Part shown: one piece after another, positions 1 through 6,007 of the stretch
Layout of the letters: each line of letters begins with the position of its first letter
Position numbering within the stretch: position 1 is the stretch's first letter
Program-made: the position numbers and the translations under genes
Assembly: GCA_002869605.1 (NCBI GenBank)
Contig: PKUI01000162.1
Span: forward strand, 1 to 9,058
Reading direction: 5' to 3'
DNA: 9,058 nucleotides
Origin: Desulfuromonas sp.
GTDB lineage: Bacteria; Desulfobacterota; Desulfuromonadia; Desulfuromonadales; SZUA-401
Notes under the pieces: generated by a model
The model's database searches: none
What the model was told of the DNA's origin: nothing
Seen by the model: only the letters and a program-made list of their open reading frames with translations

Positions 1-104
1 AATTTCGGGGCGGAAAGCGCACGATGAGCGGGATGTCGTCTCGGTGGTGCAGGACTTTGTCGAGACTTCCCGTGATGGCCTAAGCCTGTGTAGGGGGGAA
101 ATAT
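1..104. other. Left-edge flank, no assignable gene
   Basis: This stretch precedes the terminator shared with pta. On the + strand one frame is open from base 2 to a TAA at 104-106. Its middle reads like protein, but its last codons are rare ones and it runs into the terminator stem. A second + frame ends at a TAA at 81-83, which leaves the stem intact. Either could be the C-terminal tail of a rightward gene lying outside the window. The minus strand also has open frames here without a start signal. Nothing can be identified from so short a piece. Confidence 0.25.
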
Positions 105-134
105 AAAAGGCCGGTGGGGAACCACCGGCCTTTT
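105..134. terminator. Bidirectional rho-independent terminator after pta
   Basis: A perfect 13-bp inverted repeat (105-117 with 122-134) closes on a 4-base loop. The stem has a GC-rich core flanked by AAAA on the left and TTTT on the right, so either strand yields a hairpin with a U-run. It lies 19 bases past the pta stop codon and can end pta transcription leftward as well as any rightward transcript entering from the left edge. Confidence 0.9.
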
Positions 135-153
135 GTGTGAAGTGAATGCTCTT

Positions 154-1155
154 TTAGCCCTGGGCCTGGACCGCAGTGATGGCGGAGACCGAGACGATGT
201 CGTCGACCGAGCAGCCGCGCGACAGATCGTTGACCGGCTTGGCGAGCCCCTGGATGATCGGGCCGACGGCCTCGGCACCGGCGACGCGCTCGACCAGCTT
301 GTAGCCGATGTTGCCGGCGTCGAGGTCGGGGAAGATCAGGGTGTTGGCCTTGCCGGCCACTGCGGAACCGGGGGCCTTTTTCTCGCCGACATTGGGAAGC
401 AGGGCGGCATCGGCCTGTAGTTCGCCGTCGATCTGCAGGTTGGGGTCCATTCCCTTGGCGATCTCGAGCGCCTTGAGGACCTTGTCGATGTCTGAGTGTT
501 TGGCGCTCCCCTTGGTGGAGAAGGAGAGCATCGCCACGCGTGCGTCGACACCGAGGAAGCTCTTGCAGCTGCTGGCGGTCGAAACCGCGATTTCTGCCAG
601 GGCCTGGGCGTCAGGGTTGGGGTTGACGGCACAGTCGGCGAAACAGAGAACCCCGTTTTCCCCGAAGTCGGGGTTCTTGGTGACCATCAGGAATACCGAG
701 GAGACGGTTTTCATTCCCGGTGCGGTGCCAATCACCTGAAACGCGGCACGCAGCACGTCGCCGGTGGTATTGAAGGCTCCGGCCACGGCTCCGCCGGCAT
801 CTCCCTTGTGCACCATCATCGAGCCGAAGTAGAGGTTGTCCTCGCCGGTCAGCAGCTCCTTGGCCTGTTCGGCTGTCAGCCCTTTCTTTTCGCGCAGTTT
901 CACCAGCTCGGCGACATATCCGTCAAGCTGGGGAGCACTATTAGGGTCGAGCAGGGTCACGCCGTCGAGAGAGACGCCGAGTTCAGCCGCCTTGGCGGTG
1001 AGACTATCGACATTGCCGAGCAGGGTGACATTGGCCAGCCCTTCGGCGACAATCTGCGCCGAGGCCTCGACCATGCGGTCGTCGTACCCCTCGGGCAGGA
1101 CCACCATCTGCTTGTTCTGCTTGGCTTTCGCCTTGATTTGATCAACGAGACTCAT
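154..1155 (-). CDS. pta: Phosphate acetyltransferase (short, single-domain form)
   Basis: This cytoplasmic enzyme interconverts acetyl-CoA plus phosphate with acetyl phosphate plus CoA, the step paired with acetate kinase in acetate activation or acetate formation. The 333-residue product is essentially the bare PTA_PTB catalytic domain, without the N-terminal regulatory half of the enterobacterial enzyme. The C-terminal block NDLSRGCSVDDIV is diagnostic. Its S312, R313 and D319 correspond to the Ser-Arg-Asp catalytic/CoA-site residues described in the Methanosarcina enzyme. The block AMLSFSTKGSAKH (about 230-242) is another family hallmark. The ATG at 1155 is preceded by a perfect AAGGAGG (1161-1167) five bases away, and a sigma-70-type promoter lies further upstream. 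The longer in-frame reading up to 1254 would include that promoter, so I rejected it. The gene appears monocistronic here, with no ackA in view. Confidence 0.96.
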   Translation of the reverse strand: MSLVDQIKAKAKQNKQMVVLPEGYDDRMVEASAQIVAEGLANVTLLGNVDSLTAKAAELGVSLDGVTLLDPNSAPQLDGYVAELVKLREKKGLTAEQAKELLTGEDNLYFGSMMVHKGDAGGAVAGAFNTTGDVLRAAFQVIGTAPGMKTVSSVFLMVTKNPDFGENGVLCFADCAVNPNPDAQALAEIAVSTASSCKSFLGVDARVAMLSFSTKGSAKHSDIDKVLKALEIAKGMDPNLQIDGELQADAALLPNVGEKKAPGSAVAGKANTLIFPDLDAGNIGYKLVERVAGAEAVGPIIQGLAKPVNDLSRGCSVDDIVSVSAITAVQAQG

Positions 1156-1204
1156 CGTCACCTCCTTGTGAGTATAAATGTAATACAGTGTTTTATTTTT
1201 AAGA

Positions 1205-1239
1205 GAATCTTTTATACCGGATGATACGCAGCGGGTCAA
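1205..1239 (-). promoter_or_regulatory. Sigma-70-type promoter of pta
   Basis: On the minus strand a TTGACC -35 element (1234-1239) is separated by exactly 17 bases from a TATAAA -10 element (1211-1216). Transcription would begin near 1204-1205, giving a leader of about 50 bases before the pta ATG. The match to consensus and the spacing are very good, so pta is probably expressed strongly by the housekeeping sigma factor. Confidence 0.8.
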
Positions 1240-1295
1240 CCGTTTCCCGCACACTGTTTCCTGTGGCGATTGCGCTATTTCCTATTCTTTCGGGA

Positions 1296-1312
1296 TGTGT
1301 ATAATAAGATGC
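1296..1312 (+). promoter_or_regulatory. Probable promoter of the tonB-like gene (perfect -10)
   Basis: A consensus TATAAT (1300-1305) is preceded by TGTG (1296-1299), resembling an extended -10 that is shifted by one base. There is no good -35: the best 16-17 base placements fall on TTTCCT/ATTTCC around 1277-1283. Transcription would start near 1312, about 33 bases before the ATG at 1345, which favours that start over the upstream in-frame ATGs at 1270 and 1309. The promoter is divergent from that of pta, whose -35 lies about 60 bases away. Confidence 0.5.
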
Positions 1313-1344
1313 CAAGAACATTGGCTTTTTACTTTATTGTGGCT

Positions 1345-2205
1345 ATGACGACACAACGATTTAACGATAACCGGCTCGCCTGGTTCCTGCTCCTCTCGCT
1401 GCTGCTGCACCTGCTCGGAGTTGTTTCCACGCGTCAGGTCGATCTGTTCCCCGCTTCCGAGGAGGTGCCGGTTTACGTCGAGATGCGGGAAGAGCCACGC
1501 GCCCGCGAACTCGACCTCCCGGAGTTGCCGGATCAATCGCGAACCGAGCCGGCCAAACGTCTTGGTGCACAAGACCGGGTGGCGCCGAAGGAGACCGCCC
1601 CGCGCGGCAGTGCTGCCGAGGATACCGCGCCTCCACCGAGTACCGCGTCACAACCGAGCCCGGCGCAGAAACCCTCGGCGGACTCGTCCACGTCGCCCTC
1701 AGAGTCGGTGCAGCGCACCCTCGACGGTCGTCCCATTCCCAGACCAAGCCCCGAGGCAAAACCTCTGCCCCGTTTCGATCCCAGCCAGCTCAGCGCCGCA
1801 GCGCAGGTGGCGGCCGCCCGGGTCGCCGAAGACTGGCGCACCAAGTACCGTGAAGAGGTTGAAGAGGGGGACACGGTCTGGCTCGATACCGAAAAGGATC
1901 TGCTGGTCTCTTTCTTTCAGCGTCTGCGCGACCATGTCTACCTGGTTTGGAATTACCCTACGGAAGCGATTCAGAAAGGGCAGCAGGGGACCTGCCTGCT
2001 GCGTATTACCTTCAACCGGGACGGTACCCTGGCGCGCCGTCCCGAGGTACGCGAGAGCAGCGGTTGGCCGTTACTCGACCTCGAGGCGGTTGAGGCCGTG
2101 GTTAAGGCGGCTCCGTTCGGAGCGTTGCCGCGTGCTTATCCGGACGATACCCTGAGCGTGTTTGCATTCTTCCAGTATGAACTGGCAGGAAGAAGTATTT
2201 ACTGA
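1345..2205 (+). CDS. TonB-family energy transducer
   Basis: This is a predicted inner-membrane protein spanning the periplasm that would pass proton-motive force from an ExbB/ExbD-type motor to an outer-membrane receptor or other envelope machine. The 286 residues divide into a short cytoplasmic tail (1-11), one membrane segment (about 12-28), a long Pro/Ser/Glu-rich periplasmic linker (about 40-150), and a C-terminal TonB-type domain (about 190-280) with the typical 'G.V....V..SSG...LD..A...V..APF' layout. In the membrane segment S18 and H22 keep the spacing of the functionally important Ser16 and His20 of E. coli TonB. I chose the ATG at 1345 because the likely promoter starts transcription near 1312. 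No clear Shine-Dalgarno is visible, so the start is uncertain. No exbB, exbD or receptor gene is adjacent, so the partner is unknown, and it could equally be a TolA-like variant. Confidence 0.8.
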   Translation: MTTQRFNDNRLAWFLLLSLLLHLLGVVSTRQVDLFPASEEVPVYVEMREEPRARELDLPELPDQSRTEPAKRLGAQDRVAPKETAPRGSAAEDTAPPPSTASQPSPAQKPSADSSTSPSESVQRTLDGRPIPRPSPEAKPLPRFDPSQLSAAAQVAAARVAEDWRTKYREEVEEGDTVWLDTEKDLLVSFFQRLRDHVYLVWNYPTEAIQKGQQGTCLLRITFNRDGTLARRPEVRESSGWPLLDLEAVEAVVKAAPFGALPRAYPDDTLSVFAFFQYELAGRSIY

Positions 2206-2262
2206 GTCGGCTCGCAACACCCCTTATCTGGTAGAAACTATCCCTAGAAAACTGCCCGAATC

Positions 2263-2279
2263 TGTGTATAACTGTTCAG
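2263..2279 (+). promoter_or_regulatory. Possible promoter before the LCIB-like gene
   Basis: TATAAC (2267-2272) preceded by TGTG (2263-2266) lies in the 118-base gap between the tonB-like stop and the next start. The same TGTGTATAA string forms the -10 region of the tonB-like gene at 1296-1304. No convincing -35 is present. If real, transcription would begin about 45 bases before the ATG at 2324. Otherwise the gene is simply cotranscribed with the tonB-like gene, as no terminator is visible between them. Confidence 0.3.
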
Positions 2280-2323
2280 GTCGTTTCGACATTGTGCCCA
2301 CCCCCCTCAGCCTGGAGGACGCC

Positions 2324-3385
2324 ATGCCGATATCTCCCCCCGCTGAACAGTTGCTTGAACTCCCCGAAATGAACCTGATGGAACTGTACGGTCGCCTGCG
2401 CAGTCTGACCGATGCTGCCGGCTTTAGCGGGACCCTGCCGGCGATTTGGCAGTGCTCCGATGAGAGCCAGGCGATCAAGAAAGCGCTGTTCGGTTATGCG
2501 TACAACTCTCCCTCTTTCAATCTTGGACGGGTCGGGGCTCTGCTCGATCCAACCCGCCTGGCGACCGCTGCACACCATGGGCACGACCTGGTGGTCGTCG
2601 GTGGCAGCCATATCGGTGCTGACGAGCGCAACGGCATCGGCTACATTGAGCGGGTGCATGGGCAGGTCGCACCGTGCTGCGGAATGCTGCGGCGCATGCT
2701 CGAGGAGTATCTGCAGGTCTACCGCAGGGCATCTCAGCTGATCAAGGTGTTTCGGGTGGCTGGCCCGGTCAAGGTCGAGGTGCCGTACAAGTATTTGTTT
2801 CGTAAGCCGGTCGGCGAGACGGTACGACTGCAGTTGCATCTTGAGCGGTTGGTGGATGGCGAAGCCCTCGGTGAGGGCTCGCTGGGGAAAGTCTATCGAC
2901 TGCACCCCGAGTTGAGCGAAGCGCTGTCGGAACATCTTCCCGAGCTGGGCAGTACGCCAACCCCGATCGGTCCGCTGCTGCGTCCTCAGCTTTTCAGCTT
3001 CAGCAAGGTGATCGATGCGGAGAGCCGTGAGCCGAAACAGATGCTCGAAGCCTCGGTAGCCGAGTTTCTGCCCGAGATCGTTACCGCGCGCTACCCCCAT
3101 CGGCGGCTGTGCGATGTGCATACCTGGCGCCAGTTTCACCGCATCGCCTCCTATATTACCGACGCCTTTGATGGTAGCGGACGTAACATCTTCGTGCTCG
3201 CCGGGCTGACCATCGATTACAGTATCCGTCGCAACACCTTCGTGCCGCAGTTTGGATTCTGGATGGAGCAGGGGCGGGCACTGGAGGCTCGTTACTACAA
3301 CCCGGAGCAGGTTCACGCATTGCTCGGGGAGCAGAAGATCTACCGCCCTCCGGTAACCTTTCTGGAGTATGCCGGGATCAGCTAG
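2324..3385 (+). CDS. LCIB-like (beta-carbonic-anhydrase-related) protein with long C-terminal extension
   Basis: This is a 353-residue soluble protein with no signal peptide or membrane segment. The ATG at 2324 has GGAGG (2314-2318) five bases upstream, which decides it over an upstream in-frame ATG at 2162 inside the tonB-like gene. The N-terminal 125 residues carry C44-S-D46-E, then SFN...G.L (64-74), then G-S-H96-I...G106-x-I108-x-R110, then C118-C119-G. That order, and the H to G to R to Cys spacing, match what I recall of the algal and bacterial LCIB/LCIC family, in which Cys, His and Cys bind zinc and an Asp helps activate water. If so, it would hydrate CO2 or be an inactive relative. 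The Arg that pairs with the Asp in classical beta enzymes (CxDxR) is not at the usual place (Ser48 instead). Residues 130-353 are unrecognised but end in a conserved-looking block (about 285-318). The assignment rests on motif memory, not on a search. Confidence 0.55.
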   Translation: MPISPPAEQLLELPEMNLMELYGRLRSLTDAAGFSGTLPAIWQCSDESQAIKKALFGYAYNSPSFNLGRVGALLDPTRLATAAHHGHDLVVVGGSHIGADERNGIGYIERVHGQVAPCCGMLRRMLEEYLQVYRRASQLIKVFRVAGPVKVEVPYKYLFRKPVGETVRLQLHLERLVDGEALGEGSLGKVYRLHPELSEALSEHLPELGSTPTPIGPLLRPQLFSFSKVIDAESREPKQMLEASVAEFLPEIVTARYPHRRLCDVHTWRQFHRIASYITDAFDGSGRNIFVLAGLTIDYSIRRNTFVPQFGFWMEQGRALEARYYNPEQVHALLGEQKIYRPPVTFLEYAGIS

Positions 3386-3410
3386 AGACCGGCTGGCAGG
3401 TGCAACGTAA

Positions 3411-3442
3411 AACGGGGGACGGTATCTGTACCGTCCCCCGTT
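3411..3442. terminator. Convergent bidirectional terminator
   Basis: A perfect 14-bp inverted repeat (3411-3424 with 3429-3442) with a 4-base loop sits between the convergent LCIB-like and sulP genes. Read leftward it is followed by TTTTA, a usable U-run for ending the sulP transcript. Read rightward the tail is only TTGACTGTT, so termination of the LCIB-like transcript may be weaker. Confidence 0.85.
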
Positions 3443-3467
3443 GACTGTTGGTAGCCTGATTGCAATA

Positions 3468-4874
3468 TCAGTTCTGCTTGGCGAAGCCGTCGGTTTCGAT
3501 TTCCGGTTTGAGGTCACGCATCGGGTTGGGACGGTTGAGCCACTTGTTGTGCAGGTAGAAGAGCAGGGTGAAGCCGCCGACGGCGATGTTCAGGTCACAC
3601 CAGACGGTCACCGCGGTGGTGCCGAGGATCATCAGCAGTTCGCGGTTGGTGACGAAGATCTGTTCGTCATCATGGCGGGAGAAGAACTGTTTGAGCATTG
3701 CCGAGCGGTGCTTGGCCCATTGCTTGCCGTATAGACGCATCGGCTTGAAGTCGAACACGTCATAGCCGACCTTGAACAGCACCCCGACGAAGACCGCCTT
3801 GGGGATCAGGTTGATCCAGTCCTGAAACAATACCATCTCGATCAGTACGAAGACGCCGACCATAATCCCGGAGAGACGCAGCGTGGCGTTTTCCTTGAGC
3901 ATCAGCACCGAGCGGATGGTCGCCTGCGCGCCCGGGATGCCGCCGACGAAGGCAACCAGGCTGTTGCCGACCCCCTGGGCCATCAGCTCCCGGTTGCGGC
4001 CGGTACGTTCGCCGCTCATGCGGTCGACCACCAGCGAGGTGAGCAGGGTGTCGAGGTAGCAGAGCAGCGCCAGCTGCAGGGCGAAGGGGAGGGCCGCGGC
4101 GAATAGCGCGCCCGACCAGTGGCTCGGGACCTGCCCCTTGAGCATGACGGTGAATTCCTGCAGGGAGGAGAAGCCGCCGTTTAAGGTGACGTGCTCGATG
4201 GGGAAGTTCATGCCGTTGCTGATGCCGGTCATGATGATGATCGCCAGCAGCGTCGAGGGGAGGAAGCGGGTCAGCGGGCCGACGATTCTGCGGGTCAGCG
4301 GGGCGAGCAGGAAGATCAGCAGCAGGGTGCCGACCGCGATGGCCAGGTTTTGCCATTGCGGGCCGGCGAGGGCAGTTTTGCCGGCCCAGCCCATCAGCAC
4401 GTCGGCCTGGTCAACCCAGATCAGCAGTGCGATGCCGCTCATGAAGCCGGAAACGACCACGTTCGGAACCAGGGCAATAAAGCGTCCCAGTTTCAGTACC
4501 GCCATCAGTAACAGCAGCACGCCACACAGCACCACCACCACGTTGACGAATTGATGTGCCTGGACGCCGAGGCCGAGCGTGGTGAACTGTTCATGGGTGA
4601 AGGCGACCACCACCGCGCTTACCGCGCTCATCGGCGCGGTCGGGCCGGAACATTGCACCCGCGTACCACCCAGGCAGGCGGTCACGAAGGCGATGATGCC
4701 GGCCGAGATCATCCCCGCGAAAGCGCCGCGGCCCGAGAGGATGCCGAGGGCTGCACCGAGGCTCAGGGCGATGAAGCTGACGGTGAGGCCGATGATAACG
4801 TTTTGCAGTATCTCCGCGACCGAGATGCGCTCGGATGGGATTTCCTGGGGGCTACTGCTGGTACGGGTGTGCAT
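3468..4874 (-). CDS. SulP-family inorganic anion transporter lacking a STAS domain
   Basis: This is a polytopic inner-membrane carrier of the SulP/SLC26 family, whose members move sulfate, bicarbonate or other anions. The hydrophobic, multi-span 468-residue protein shows the SulP N-terminal pattern GLTVSFIALSLG (29-40) leading to SGPTAPM (76-82), the substrate-site region. It also has the family's central block, LLTSLVVDRMSGERTGRNRELMAQG (277-301), followed by GGIPGAQAT (311-319). After the last hydrophobic span (about 425-441) only a short basic/acidic tail remains, so the cytoplasmic STAS domain found on most bacterial SulP proteins is absent. AGGAG (4886-4890) lies 11 bases before the ATG, a slightly long spacing. 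The upstream regulator gene ends 50 bases away with no terminator between, so the two probably form an operon. The substrate cannot be read from sequence; the LCIB-like neighbour makes bicarbonate worth testing. Confidence 0.88.
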   Translation of the reverse strand: MHTRTSSSPQEIPSERISVAEILQNVIIGLTVSFIALSLGAALGILSGRGAFAGMISAGIIAFVTACLGGTRVQCSGPTAPMSAVSAVVVAFTHEQFTTLGLGVQAHQFVNVVVVLCGVLLLLMAVLKLGRFIALVPNVVVSGFMSGIALLIWVDQADVLMGWAGKTALAGPQWQNLAIAVGTLLLIFLLAPLTRRIVGPLTRFLPSTLLAIIIMTGISNGMNFPIEHVTLNGGFSSLQEFTVMLKGQVPSHWSGALFAAALPFALQLALLCYLDTLLTSLVVDRMSGERTGRNRELMAQGVGNSLVAFVGGIPGAQATIRSVLMLKENATLRLSGIMVGVFVLIEMVLFQDWINLIPKAVFVGVLFKVGYDVFDFKPMRLYGKQWAKHRSAMLKQFFSRHDDEQIFVTNRELLMILGTTAVTVWCDLNIAVGGFTLLFYLHNKWLNRPNPMRDLKPEIETDGFAKQN

Positions 4875-4924
4875 CGTCTATTCAACTCCTGCCGGGGTAG
4901 GGTGAATGATAACGGTCCTGCAAC

Positions 4925-5614
4925 TTAGGAGGCGGCGATCAGGCCCATTCGCTGTTTAACCTGCCGTAGTGCAGCGAAGATCGTCTCACGGCTCTGTTCC
5001 TGGTGGATGGAGGCGCGAAACTTTGCGTCGTTCAAGGCAAAGCCGAGCATTGACAGCAGGTGCAGGTGGTCGCGCAGGCTTGGGCTGAGTACACAGAAGA
5101 GGGCTTTGACCGGTTTTCCATCCAGCGCATTAAAGTCGACGGGGTGTTCGAGGAACGCCAGGGTGACGGTCGGTTGGGGGGTGTGCAGCAGGCCCGGATT
5201 GCGGGGGTGAGGGAGGGCTATGCCGTCACCGAGGCCGGTCGAGGCAATCTTTTCACGCGCAATCAGCACCCGCAGCAGGTAGTCGCAGTCGAGCCCCTCG
5301 GGCAGGCGCAGGTTGTTGACCAGGTTGCCGAGCACCTCGTTGCGGGAGCGCCCCTCGAGGCGGTAGATGACGCCCCCCTCGTTCAGGGCGCCCGAGAGAC
5401 GCGGCAACGGGCGCGCTTCGGACTCCGGCTCGAGGAAGGCCTCTGGCAGGATCCCCATGCGCCTCGAGGTTGCCCATTCGAGCAGTTCCGCCTGGTTGAA
5501 GCGGTGCTGGTTGCTGACCCGGTAGACCGGAATCAGTCCCTGCTTGATCCAGCGGTAGATCGATTTTTCCGAGACGCTCAAGAGGCGCGCCGCGTCCTTG
5601 ACCGATAGGTTCAT
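4925..5614 (-). CDS. HTH regulator fused to a PTS EIIA-type (PtsN-like) domain
   Basis: This is a 229-residue cytoplasmic protein. Residues 1-50 form an excisionase/MerR-like helix-turn-helix (DAARLLSVSEKSIYRWIKQG followed by a wing ending near W47). Residues about 73-225 resemble an EIIA domain of the fructose/nitrogen type. The segment TGLGDGIALPHPR (126-138) places the phospho-accepting histidine at H136, and DHLHLLSML keeps the second conserved His region of the family. Such a protein could sense phosphotransfer (PTS-Ntr) state and control transcription. AGGAGA (5621-5626) lies six bases before the ATG. It is the first gene of an operon with the SulP carrier and probably controls that operon through the repeats in its own promoter. 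The protein contains no sugar-translocating EIIB or EIIC part, which argues for regulation rather than transport. Confidence 0.85.
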   Translation of the reverse strand: MNLSVKDAARLLSVSEKSIYRWIKQGLIPVYRVSNQHRFNQAELLEWATSRRMGILPEAFLEPESEARPLPRLSGALNEGGVIYRLEGRSRNEVLGNLVNNLRLPEGLDCDYLLRVLIAREKIASTGLGDGIALPHPRNPGLLHTPQPTVTLAFLEHPVDFNALDGKPVKALFCVLSPSLRDHLHLLSMLGFALNDAKFRASIHQEQSRETIFAALRQVKQRMGLIAAS

Positions 5615-5639
5615 CTGACCTCTCCTGTCATCTGGTAAA

Positions 5640-5669
5640 ACAATAGGACATTTTTGGACATCAAGTCAA
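5640..5669 (-). promoter_or_regulatory. Promoter of the regulator-sulP operon
   Basis: On the minus strand TTGACT (5664-5669) and TATTGT (5640-5645) are separated by 18 bases. The predicted transcription start near 5634 leaves a short leader of about 20 bases before the regulator ATG, which just accommodates the Shine-Dalgarno. Two of the three ATGTCC repeats lie inside the spacer, so a bound protein would directly affect RNA polymerase. Confidence 0.5.
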
Positions 5670-5681
5670 ATAAAAGGACAT
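5646..5681 (-). promoter_or_regulatory. Three phased ATGTCC repeats, candidate operator
   Basis: Minus-strand ATGTCC occurs at 5646-5651, 5656-5661 and 5676-5681, with start-to-start distances of 10 and 20 bases, so all copies face the same side of the helix. Two lie between the -35 and -10 elements and one just upstream of the -35. The arrangement is what one expects for cooperative binding of an HTH protein, most simply autoregulation by the neighbouring HTH-EIIA protein. The binding protein is inferred. Confidence 0.5.
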
Positions 5682-6007
5682 TTTGTCGCATGGGTGTGCG
5701 TGAAAGGTGGCTTCAGATAACGGGTTTTTCTCATTAGGTGGGTTTTTAAATATTAGAATGCCGTTTGTCGCATGTTGGGGAGCTGCTTGCGCAGGTAGTC
5801 CGCTCCGAGTGTTTCCTGGCCGAGGGTATGGAGGACGGCTTGGGTGGGGCTTGTCGCCCACGATATGGAATGTCAGCACGATCGTGAGGACTATTAGCCT
5901 CTACCGTTTATCCTGCATATCGGTGTCGACAGGCAGATCTTTTGCGCAGCGTGTCAACCTTGGGGCGTGGTACTCGTCAAAGAGGAAAACCCCATAAGGA
6001 GGAACAA
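5682..6007. other. Intergenic region without a convincing gene
   Basis: About 330 bases between the regulator promoter and the glycine-rich gene. It holds an 11-base direct repeat TTTGTCGCATG (5682-5692 and 5764-5774), a 10-base palindrome CACGATCGTG (5877-5886), and a small imperfect hairpin around 5833-5850. Open frames on both strands lack ribosome binding sites and protein-like composition. The promoter of the glycine-rich gene should be here, but I see no clear -35/-10 pair or sigma-54 site. A long structured leader for that gene is possible. Confidence 0.4.

Noticed and set aside
496..1224. 242-residue + strand open frame opposite pta
   Set aside because: It is a shadow of pta, which is certain from its catalytic motifs; the frame has no ribosome binding site of note.
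1156..1254. N-terminal extension of pta by 33 residues
   Set aside because: It would be translated from within the -35/-10 promoter region; the internal ATG has a perfect SD and gives the family's usual N-terminus.
1270..1305. TTGCGC at 1270-1275 as the -35 partner of the TATAAT at 1300
   Set aside because: The spacing of 24 bases is far outside the workable 16-19 range.
2162..2323. N-terminal extension of the LCIB-like protein starting inside the tonB-like gene
   Set aside because: There is no SD at 2162, the extension has no family-like features, and a clear GGAGG precedes the ATG at 2324.
2276..3517. 413-residue open frame on the minus strand opposite the LCIB-like gene
   Set aside because: It is antisense to a gene with good SD, motifs and codon bias, runs straight through the 3411-3442 terminator, and its residue pattern is that of a high-GC shadow frame.
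5707..5997. 96-residue + strand open frame in the intergenic region
   Set aside because: It has no ribosome binding site, is rich in Cys/Trp/Arg unlike a typical small protein, and the following gene's SD lies at its end.
5780..6000. Cyclic-di-GMP (GEMM) riboswitch ahead of the glycine-rich gene
   Set aside because: I looked for the conserved GEMM core and tetraloop-receptor elements and found only a short chance CAAAG resemblance near 5978.
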